Positions 11,456-19,968 of a DNA stretch of 64,000 nucleotides are shown here, one piece after another; positions within the stretch are counted from its first letter, which is position 1, and every line of letters begins with the position of its first letter. The notes under the pieces are model-generated. The model had not been told where the DNA came from, ran no database searches, and saw only the letters and a list, made by a program, of their open reading frames with translations. A program made the translations under genes and the position numbers. Source of the stretch: Branchiostoma floridae (Eukaryota > Chordata > Leptocardii > Amphioxiformes > Branchiostomatidae); the NCBI RefSeq assembly GCF_000003815.2, contig NC_049990.1, positions 13,084,255 through 13,148,254 on the forward strand, read 5' to 3'.

Positions 11456-11461
11456 TTTATT
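11456..11461 (-). promoter_or_regulatory. Candidate polyadenylation signal AATAAA for tail exon 2
   Basis: AATAAA on the minus strand lies about 260 nt downstream of the stop codon of tail exon 2. It would end transcripts before cassette 1. The hexamer is common in AT-rich DNA, so position is the only support. Confidence 0.35.
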
Positions 11462-11720
11462 TGCATGATATACCTCAATATGAAAGGTAAACCACGCAAA
11501 ATCATGCTATGTTCTAAGATTGATGTTGTTCGCAGTCTTCGTTTGTAAGTTGTCCTAAGTTGGTACTAAATATGTTGTATTGATTTGGTTAGAATTCACT
11601 GTTAACGCTATGTTCGTACTTGCACGATGATAACAAGAACATCCTAGACATTGTCACATACAATAATCTGGCAAGACAACCCTTCCACACACATGATATT
11701 ATACAGACGTCTATTTCTAA

Positions 11721-11955
11721 CTAAAGCACCACGTGGTCGTCAACATCAAACGGCGGTGGCGGGACAGGGCCTTCCTTCTCCACCGCCACCGGCACGATAG
11801 CGTCCCCGTTGGGCAGGCGGAGGGGTCCGTTGATCAGCGGAAGTTTAATTATTTTGGACGGTTCGCCCATCGGCAGAACTTTCGTGGACTCTGGTGGCAT
11901 AAGTGCATCTTCGGTGCTGGACGTGGGAATAATGGCCTCATGCAGACCCCGGCTT
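11721..11955 (-). CDS. Neuroligin-like gene, terminal cytoplasmic tail exon 2
   Basis: A 235-nt exon follows a strong acceptor (catttccttttgcag|A). Its first base completes the phase-2 codon left by the cassettes, and 77 residues then run to a TAG. The segment is GC-rich against AT-rich flanks and reads like a cytoplasmic tail: SRGLHEAIIPTSSTEDALMP, then PLINGPLRLPNGDAIVPVAV, then EGPVPPPPFDVDDHVVL. PPPPF fits the Homer EVH1 ligand pattern PPxxF. The C-terminus HVVL resembles a class II PDZ ligand (hydrophobic at 0 and -2). It lies between cassette 2 (2.35 kb upstream on the minus strand) and cassette 1, so it is the natural end for cassette 2. A candidate AATAAA lies about 260 nt further on. 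Sequence similarity to known neuroligin tails was not recognised; the call rests on phase, splice site, composition and position. Confidence 0.75.
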
Positions 11956-12485
11956 CTGCAAAAGGAAATGAAGCATTTCAGTTGTCCTTGCTGCGTTAAA
12001 ACTGCATCATCATCATATCCATCATACAGACGTCTTTATCAATTGAAACCTTTACCAATTTGAAAAGTTCTGAAATACGGTGTTCTAAAAACTTTCAATA
12101 ATATGGAAACTGACCTGTAGTGTCTGTAGAACCCAAACCTACTGAAAACTATGAGTGGATTGAAAAATGAATTTTCAATATGTCAATCTCTACCTGATTT
12201 CTATCTCTACCTAACTTGCAAATGTCATGATGATTAGATCAAAGTCACCCTCTAGAAATGCAATACAGGATTTCCTCAGTAACGCAGCAAAATATGCCTC
12301 CATATGAAAACTTATTTGCATAACTATTTATAGATGATGTCAACTTAACCATTGTATGCCTATCACAATCCAAGTTATGAAAACTTCATCATTTACCACT
12401 ATTGTACTAGAACTTTGAACTTCATTTTCATGATTATGAAAAATGTGCCTAACTGTCCGGTGAGGGGATTGTAGGACCATGATTT
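11956..12485. other. Intronic, no gene seen
   Basis: AT-rich sequence between tail exon 2 and a retrotransposon fragment. It contains 'gcataactatttatagatgatg' and 'tctctacctgatttctatct' style text related to the local dispersed repeats. Nothing coding is supported. Confidence 0.35.
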
Positions 12486-12758
12486 CTATGAAGTTATGAC
12501 AGTCGGATGTTTTGTATAAGATGGCGGAATGTATTTTTTTCTTATTGACTGTGACTCTCGTAAGAAGTGGTATTCATCTTTTACCACTCTTTCGCTGCAT
12601 AGCTGACAAAGTCTTGCCTTTGCCAATATGTAAAGATAAGCCGAGCATCGTATCCGTACGATCGCTTTTCTCTGTTCGCACAACTTTGTAACGTAACTTT
12701 GTAGCGTAACTTTGTCCAACAATTCAATATACCGGTAGTAACTGTTACATATGTACAC
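12486..12758 (-). mobile_element. Non-LTR retrotransposon fragment (C-terminal end of reverse transcriptase ORF)
   Basis: The translation shows RIRCSAYLYILAKARLCQLC followed by KDEYHFL and RKKYIPPSY. This is the usual end of LINE-type ORF2 proteins, with a Cys-x2-Cys, an Asp-Glu-x-His-Phe motif and an Arg-Lys-Lys-Tyr motif. The final Cys of the knuckle (normally after HFL) is replaced, which suggests a decayed copy. It has no upstream polymerase domain, so it is 5' truncated. Confidence 0.65.
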
Positions 12759-14307
12759 CCCTTTTAAAACGTATGATAGACGCCCCTGTATACCATATCA
12801 TCATTGCCCTTTTTCTTGGTCTACAGATTATTAAATCTTATTGGGAACATGTACACCCATCATGTATAATGTACTGTCCCTATAAACTATTTCCTTGTAA
12901 TCTCAGACAGTGACGTCTAGTTAAATCTTGTTGACCTCTATGACCCTTGGATCACATCTTGTCCTCACAGTGTTTTACAACATCAACACCATGGCCTTTG
13001 TATAAATGGCCTTTGTATACAGAATGTAAAATACGTCTTTCTAATGGAGAAAACATTTTTGCTGTTGCGCAATCAACCATTCAAGGGTATATATAATTAT
13101 GTATCAAATTATAGCTAAGGTTTTGGGAAATATTATCAATTTCAAATGGGATAAAAAATTCTTGGAGCTTACGACCCCTTGTCAACAATCCCTTGCCAAA
13201 TATTAAGTCCCATTCTTTCCACTTACACATTTCACCTTACTGCTTACACTTAAAGACCTCCTTCCTACCTTTCTCTTCCTTTCTCGATTCTTTGCTTTCC
13301 TTGCCTTCAACGATTGTCACGGTCTCCTTTCATACACCATCAGGTTCGCATCGGCATGACGCAACCACCAACATATAGCACAATTACTCAATAGCCACAC
13401 TACATCTTACTTTCCAAGTACAAACATCCCTCGCAAAACCGGTCATTTCGATCAATTAACCCCTTCTTGCATTATTCCCTGCTCAAAAACTTTTCAAAAA
13501 TGGCTTTTACCGCCAATGGGAAACCACTAGGGGACATTACTATCCTTTTACACAGCTACCTACCATTGAACATTCATGACCAAAGCAAGTCCAGACCAAA
13601 ATATATCAAAACCGAAAGTTGTGCCACAGAAGTGTAACACGCCGCTAGCCCTGTCAAACTGTAATTCCTACTATTCGTTTGCCATGTCTACTCACGTACC
13701 AAATATCAAAAACAATCCATCCATGCGTTTTCTAGTTATCTGCTGACAACTGTCTCACTGACATACAACAGCACTGAAAACAAACCCTCCGTTTTACGGA
13801 GGGATCAAGAGGTCTGAGACTTCACACGTCCATGAAATGTTAAGAACTGTTTTACAAATTTTATAAAAATTTACATAAGGATAAAAGTCTAAGCATCTCT
13901 TTCTTAGAAACCATGGCATTTTTACACAAAATATGCAATGAGGAACTCATTTCTATAATTAGTATCTGTTGGTTTTATATATGACCTTAATTACATTTAG
14001 GTAACCCACTATCGTATAACACTGGGATAAAAGAACACCGTTGCATGAAAATTAAGTCCTAATTTGCATGATTTGCATCTAATATGTTAACATCTTTGTC
14101 TAACTTACCTGAATAAAAAGTACCAATTATCATTCCTTGTTCAGTAATCCTCCTTGGAAGATTTTACACCCCTGCAGTTCAAGAGCATGACTCTAAGGGT
14201 GCCAAACCTATTCTACTTCTTCTCTACATCAGAAGCTATCTATAATGCCATATATCATATCTTATAAGTACTTGATACAAGTTGTTCTATATGAAATGAA
14301 CACTCAC
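12759..14307. other. Intronic, repeat-rich
   Basis: No gene is supported. Roughly 13.4-13.8 kb carries a diverged copy of the dispersed repeat seen at 24.4 and 42.7 kb ('taccaaatatcaaaaacaatccatcc', 'ctagttatctgctgacaact'). A short palindrome 'ccctccgttttacggaggg' lies at 13785-13803. Confidence 0.4.
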
Positions 14308-14856
14308 CCCAGCCGGGCTGCATGGACAATTGTTGGGCTGTCTGGGTTGATGTCTGGTATGGTGGGTTCTTCCGTCTCTTTGTCCGTGTTGCGGCACCGT
14401 ATGTAGCATACTACCATGACGATGATGTTAATGACCAACAGACAGAGCCCAATGGCTATGGCTAGACTAAAATTGTCGCTTGCCGTTTTCCGCGCCTTTG
14501 GGGCTGTCGGGAAGGGGATCCTCGGGGAGGGGTTAGGTACCCAGACGCTGTTCCTGTCTCGAGGGAAGCTCCGAGGTGGGCAGGTTGGGCCGGGGGGAGA
14601 CGAGGCTGGGGGAGGTCTAGAAGCGTTGTAGGGAGCCTTTTGCCAACTCTCCACAAGCTCCGTCCAGAAAGCGACTTTCATTGCTCGGTAAAATGTGTCC
14701 CCTGCAAACTTGGAGTCCTTGTTTACATACACGTACTGACGGCCGCCTGGTGTGTAACGGTTCCAGGTCGTAGACCCACTTTTTGAAAATAGACACTTTC
14801 CTCCATCTTTCTTGCTTAAACACTTTTGCGAAATGGTGATAGGGAGGTTGGCGTCC
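14308..14856 (-). CDS. Neuroligin-like gene, membrane-anchor cassette exon 2 (divergent)
   Basis: A 549-nt exon (182 full codons) lies between acceptor tcacgccacag|G and donor CTGGG|GTGAGT; entry and exit are both phase 2. It starts DANLPITISQKCLSKKDGGK, continues WNRYTPGGRQYVYVN and FYRAMKVAFWTELVESW, then a Pro-rich stalk with one N-glycosylation site (NAS). One transmembrane helix follows (about residues 129-151, NFSLAIAIGLCLLVINIIV), then CYIRCRNTDK and a tail ending SPTIVHAARLG. The FYRAMKVAFW block and LLVINI core align it with cassettes 1 and 3. It is clearly the most divergent: the esterase end is rewritten, two extra cysteines lie at about residues 12 and 21, and the stop-transfer run is less basic. 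Its natural continuation is tail exon 2. Confidence 0.9.
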
Positions 14857-15148
14857 CTGTGGCGTGAAAGGTTACATAAGTACTGCCAGTAAGCAATTTC
14901 CACTAACATCACATTCCAGCAAGACGGGTAGTCTTAAACAATGACCAAACTTTCACATTGTTATACTGTCAATAGTAATGGTTATCTTTCTAACATATCA
15001 TTTAACTTATCCATGAATTAAAAATCTTTTGTCCAACTGTACCTATATGTTGATTATAATATCTCTTATAATAGTTCTGTTTTAAAGTTAAAATTGTTCT
15101 GCGGTGTTTTACGATTTTGATGTGGATGTAGACATCTAGTAGTAATGT

Positions 15149-15154
15149 TTTATT
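15149..15154 (-). promoter_or_regulatory. Candidate polyadenylation signal AATAAA for tail exon 3
   Basis: AATAAA on the minus strand lies about 115 nt after the TAA at 15269, a normal spacing for a short 3' UTR. It also lies upstream of cassette 2, so cleavage here would leave only cassette 3 in the mRNA. Confidence 0.35.
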
Positions 15155-15268
15155 TTGCAATGTGGAGGTCGGGATGCTGGCTTTGTTGTGATGTTCGTCG
15201 ATATGAATGTCGTGTTGTAATCATGGTATGCTGGACAGGAAGAAAAGGGTGGAATGTCGATGACGTGT

Positions 15269-15509
15269 TTATGTTCGGTATCCAACCAATAGGACACTAA
15301 GAACAGGTGGAAGAGAAGTCGGACGTGAAGATCTTTGAGGTGACGTTACATCACGTGACTGTTGGCCAAGACAGGATGCATAGTGTAATGCTTTTGTGAC
15401 ACAAAGGGATCGGGAGAGGGAAGATACACCTGCAATGGCTTCACACACAGAAGGGTCGCAGGGGGGAAGGGTTGCAGTACACGCTTTAGCGGGAAGTGGT
15501 ATGAACATA
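15269..15509 (-). CDS. Candidate tail exon 3b for cassette 3
   Basis: An 80-codon frame (79 residues) follows an acceptor (attttaatgcag|T) in the phase expected for this gene. It reads MFIPLPAKACTATLPPCDPS, then SVCEAIAGVSSLSRSLC, and ends VLLVGYRT before TAA. It would join to the exon at 15676-15572 across a very short 62-nt intron. Composition is Ser/Pro/Leu/Cys-rich with no recognised motif. A candidate AATAAA 115 nt downstream adds weak support. It could equally be non-coding 3' UTR if the frame ends at the donor of the preceding exon. Confidence 0.33.
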
Positions 15510-15571
15510 CTGCATTAAAATTCAAAATGACGATAGGAACAGATGGCGTTACGTGCTTTACTCGGACTTAC

Positions 15572-15676
15572 CTAGCTTGAGTGGCCTCCTGTGTAACAGC
15601 AGCTGTGTCGGCCGTCCCCACCGGCAGCGAGGATTGGGACTTGTTTAGCAAGAAATCGGACAATTGAATGTATAGC
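15572..15676 (-). CDS. Candidate tail exon 3a for cassette 3
   Basis: A 105-nt segment ends in a perfect donor (GCTAG|GTAAGT) and can start after a weaker acceptor (tttgcacggag|G). Both junctions are then phase 2 and match the cassette donors. The frame reads LYIQLSDFLLNKSQSSLPVG, then TADTAAVTQEATQA, a plausible cytoplasmic sequence. It is GC-rich against AT-rich flanks. If the donor is not used the frame stops at once (AGG TAA), giving a short tail ending TQAR. The position, between cassettes 3 and 2, mirrors the cassette-plus-tail order of the other two modules. The acceptor is the weak point. Confidence 0.38.
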   Translation of the reverse strand, partial: AIHSIVRFLAKQVPILAAGGDGRHSCCYTGGHSS

Positions 15677-17307
15677 CTCCGTGCAAAATATTACTTACTT
15701 TATTGCATTCGATACTATCACAGGAGGTAGACGAGCTTCAAATGAGTAAATGTACATGCGCCCTCGCTGCAGGAAGGTAGTCCTGCTCTGTATGTTCTAG
15801 GACAAAAAGTCCAAGGCAGCCGTGCTCTCTTATATCAACGTCTAAAAATGTCGTAAAAATCGCATGTACATTATCTGATCAGCTTTTTTAATATCTTTAC
15901 AAGGAGACGAAGACCCTTAGCTTTTCATATTCACACAATGTTGAGATAAGATACTCAACATACTAGGATGGTAAAAATTGTTTTCTCTGTTCTTCTGCTC
16001 ATTTTCCTACTGCCTGTCATGTAACAATTTATGCTATTTTCAAATCAAAATATATTTATTGCGCTTCTTAGAATACACTTGACCTGCACGTACGTTCCTA
16101 GGGCAATTCCAAATAGACATTTTGCAATACCTCACTTTTCAAAAGTCCATCTTTGTAGCGCGGGTCAAAAATCATTGTAAAGTTAATTTAGGCAAGAATA
16201 TTTCTTGAAAATTGATTTCTTGGCAAATGCGATTTGGAAATGGTCCATACTAGCTCTAGGGAGTTTTGGGAAAGATACGAGGGATAAGATATACGGCATT
16301 TGCTCACCGTAATAATCACAAAGCTGCGTCTACAAAGAAAAATATGTAAATACAATGTAATATGCCAAAGAAAAATGGCTAAACTTTGCAAAACTTCTAT
16401 ACTCAGGTATGCTATATAATATGGTTTTTACGGAGCTTCTACGAAATATTACGAACAGGTTAGCTTTAAAAAGAGCTGTCCCCTTTTCTCTTTGGTAAAC
16501 AATTTTAATGTCCTTTTGACATATGGATTAATAAAAAATAAAAATAAGGGTTATCTAGCAGGACAAACCCTGACTTCGAATGTTCTATTCTTGTTATCAA
16601 ATAGAACGAAGTGTTAAGAGTTTGTCTTAGGCTGTTGAGACATTATTGTAAATTATTCAGTTCAAGGGCTAAAAAATGCTCTTAGTTAACATAAAATTTA
16701 CCCAGCTTGAAATATGTTTTCAGGTCGGAACTTGTATAATGATGGCGGCATCACATTATGCAGATCAACTATGATTTGGTGACTGTGGTGATATATATGT
16801 AGTGCTTTGACTCGGGCTTTATCAATATTTGCGATTGCTGAGTATTCTTGAATATTGTAGAGTAGGGTCTTTCTTTATACAGGTTTGGCGGCTTGGTTGC
16901 CTAGATGGTGCACGGCCCTGTCTGCAATATGTGTAAGTCGTCTTTGTTTTCATCTCAACTTGACCTGACAGCGCCACGCGTTCGGCCAATCAAAGACCAC
17001 ATCCTCTCTGATTGACAGCTAAAGGGACGATGTTTGTTCTTTAGGTGTATTTAGACCATACAGTTCTGAAGAAGTAATGCTGTTTCTGCAGTGATCTTCG
17101 CGTATGAGCGTAGATGCCTGACTGGAAGTGGATGACCTGTGCAGGAAAAATATTGTGTTGTTAATGTTAATGCCGTACAGCCTGAAGTCGGTATGGTGAT
17201 GTGCACTTCCATCATGTTTGTGCCTCCAGGTATCACCTGCTGACAAGAGAGAACGTACATTGTACACTGTATCACTATTCATGTGGAAAACGCTCATTCT
17301 TATTAAC
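15677..17307. other. Intron, no gene seen
   Basis: AT-rich sequence between cassette 3 and its candidate tail. I see no coding frame, no repeat boundary and no RNA gene that I can support. Confidence 0.4.
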
Positions 17308-17311
17308 TTAA

Positions 17312-18107
17312 CCCTATCTAGACCGGGGAGGGGGCTAAAAGTGCCTGCGCCAACTTTGATGTCGTATAATTGCCGAAGGACGCATGCTAGGACTACAAAA
17401 CTTAGCGACTTTTCCTAAAATATTGTTAGCAACAATTCTGTGAAAAAAATTTTAGTTTGTGATTTTTTCTGTTGCCATGGCAACGGGTTTCTGACAGGCA
17501 TATTTTACCAAATTTACTAATTTCAGTTTGAATTATGGGATTTCATGGTTTTATTGGTAAACCAAACTTATTTATCTATATCATTAACATCCTGTGTAAT
17601 TTTAAGTTTTATTTCTAATTAAATATTCATTATTTATGCTAATTTGATGACGTCATGGGTCTAAATGAAAGATGGCGGACAATGACGTTTTCAACGATAA
17701 ATACATGTTATTTTTACTGAAATACCGTCAAATCTTTTATTTTCTTACAAAACACAATCACTTGAACCCTTTTAGTCCACTTCTTTTTGGTTTTGGGGTT
17801 ATATGTGGAAAAAATCGTATTTTTGAAAATTCAAGCTTGTCGATCCAAGCTGGCGGACAAATGACGTCATTTTCTGACGTCATATAGGCGTCAGTGTCGC
17901 CGTCAATGGGAACAAAAGACTTGGCAGATATGACATTATGACGTCATAATTACGTCATATTACGTCATAAAGATACAAAAATTATAGAAAATATAAAAGT
18001 TAACTAATACATCGTTCCCTATAAATTTGGTAATCGTAACCCAAGCCGTTTTGAAATTACGGAGGGGGGGTCAAAAGGAATCCCAAAAAAGCCCGGTCTA
18101 GATAGGG
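17312..18107 (-). mobile_element. piggyBac-like MITE, copy B (796 bp, TTAA flanks)
   Basis: Perfect 16-bp ends (CCCTATCTAGACCGGG) are flanked by TTAA at 17308-17311 and 18108-18111. The inside matches copy A in reverse: the 'ccgttttgaaattacgg' and 'ggtaatcgtaacccaagcc' text next to its right end is found next to copy A's left end. It holds four exact TGACGTCA sites (17648, 17862, 17875, 17939). It has no transposase. It lies in the intron about 0.65 kb downstream of cassette 3. Confidence 0.9.
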
Positions 18108-18468
18108 TTAAGGATCTGTATTGGATCCCATTTCTTAGTATATCTTTGGAAAAGAATAATTGAAATATTTTGTCTTGTATCATTCCGCTTTCTCAGATGA
18201 GTTAACATTTAAGGTGGTTCCTATGGATAAAAAAGAAATCCAGCAGCAATATATAAAAAAGTTTGTTTTCTGGAGAGGTGTGAAGGAACCACGTTCCCCA
18301 ATATCACAATTAACGTAAAATGTCGGTAACCTCAATGACTTAGGTCTGTTTTTGGTTGGCCAGATCTTAAAATCTTCAAATTTAATCAAATAAAACTTTT
18401 CGGTGTTGGTAGAAGTAGAACTGCAATTGCAAAGCAAAAAAGTTGAACTTGCCGAAATTTTTGACTGA

Positions 18469-18509
18469 TGTAGATGGCTTCTTTTATCGTTAGAACGAAG
18501 CCATCTACA
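18469..18509. repeat. Short perfect inverted repeat (13-bp arms)
   Basis: TGTAGATGGCTTC and GAAGCCATCTACA are separated by 15 nt. In the neuroligin pre-mRNA this would form a hairpin about 240 nt downstream of the cassette 3 donor. It may simply be the end of an unrecognised mobile element. Confidence 0.6.
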
Positions 18510-18750
18510 CCAGAATCACAATCTCACCGATTCACGCGATATATCAGTATAACATCACGTCAAAGAAGCAATAGATTATTCATTCCTTGATAAAGAGTGG
18601 AGTTGTACAGTCAAAGATTTGGGTGAGTCCAACTGTTGTGTTGCAAATTACAGTTCAACTCTGATAAAAAAAGTCTGAGAATTGCAAAGCCACGTGCTCT
18701 ATCTATGACTTCTGCAAACATAATGACGAGAATATGCCATATGCACTCAC

Positions 18751-19290
18751 CTCATCTCCACGATCCGAATCGTTGGTGAGTTGGTGCAGTGATTAGTTTG
18801 CATTTTGTGCATGAGTCCGGGAGTATCCTTCTCATCGTTACGTTTCCGTTTATCTCTCCTATAGTACAGCAGTGCGAATACAACGATATTGATGAGCAGT
18901 AAAGACGTCCCCACAGCTATGGTTATACTGAGTTCCCTGGAGTGGTCCTGCTGCGGTGGCTGCGTGCCGAACAAGTCGCCGATCCCTGCGATGCCAGGAC
19001 CAGGCTTCCACGGCCCCTTAGTAGGGGTGAAGTTGGGACAAATGGCTGATCCAGGCCGATACTGATCAATGGAGGGAGTTGGTGAGGTTCTGGGTTTCAC
19101 GATGCTGGGCAGCCATTCCATCCAGAAGGCCAGCTTGTGAGCACGGTAGTACTCCCTCATCCGAGGCTTCATGCCCATGTAAATGTACTGTTGCCTTTCA
19201 TACATGTACCGAGGCCAATTTACACCTTGATACTTGTTGGGTTTGGTGCTGAGAAAAATCTCCTTTTGCGTTTCTGGCAGATTGGGATTC
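18751..19290 (-). CDS. Neuroligin-like gene, membrane-anchor cassette exon 3 (most neuroligin-like)
   Basis: A 540-nt exon (179 full codons) lies between acceptor gttctttccag|G and donor ATGAG|GTGAGT; entry and exit are phase 2. It is the first cassette after the core exon. It begins NPNLPETQKEIFLSTKPNKY, then NWPRY, YIYMGMKPRMREYYRAHKLA and FWMEWLP, the close counterpart of the vertebrate neuroligin segment before the stalk. The stalk is Pro/Gly-rich with one N-glycosylation site (NFT). One membrane helix (about residues 120-142, ELSITIAVGTSLLLINIVV) is followed by LLYYRRDKRKR and a tail ending SPTIRIVEMR. Of the three cassettes its membrane segment is closest to vertebrate neuroligins. In a simple constitutive transcript this is the cassette the core exon would meet first. 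Confidence 0.92.
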
Positions 19291-19968
19291 CTGGAAAGAA
19301 CTACATATTAGTAGAGTTCGGGAGATATTCCCGCACGCGCATTCCGTAGTTGTATTTGCTAGCTTGTGATACACCAAATGGTCAATAAACATTGCTACCG
19401 CGCCTGGCTAAATGTAAGTGGCAACTCAACACGTGCATCAAAATCAACCCAAAATTTTGCGGTTCATTTTTAAAGCAAAAACCGTGGTCTCCTTCAATTA
19501 CAAGGTTTACCTTTTATGTCGCATACCTTAGGGACTTTTATATTCGCAGATCACATGCACATGGGACTCTGTCATGTCTGTATGATACAGGTACCTGCAC
19601 ATGTACCACTCAACCACCTACAACAGACCTGGGCTTCAATTGGAATAGTTTGGGACGCCTGAAAGGAGCATAAAGTCGCAAGTTGATAATGGGATGAATT
19701 TCTGCTGCAATCCTCTAGCCTATTGGTTGGATAGCGAAGTGTGTAGATGTATTTGTAAAGCTTGCCGCGTCGACGAGAGCAAAGAAGAGGGAAAAATTAC
19801 AATAACAAAGGAAACCGAGAAACAGATAGGTTATCATCAGGAGAGCGGAAATCAAGTGGAAAGTTTCCAGAAGTAAGATTACAGTGGAAAAAATAATGTC
19901 CACAATTATGATTTGCATCATTGTAACGGTGTAATATAATAATATGTACCTTTGTTTTCTGTACCTAC
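19291..19968. other. Intron between the core exon and cassette 3 (678 nt)
   Basis: A normal-looking intron with the donor of the core exon at its upstream end and a pyrimidine-containing acceptor at 19291-19303. No other feature is seen. Confidence 0.6.
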
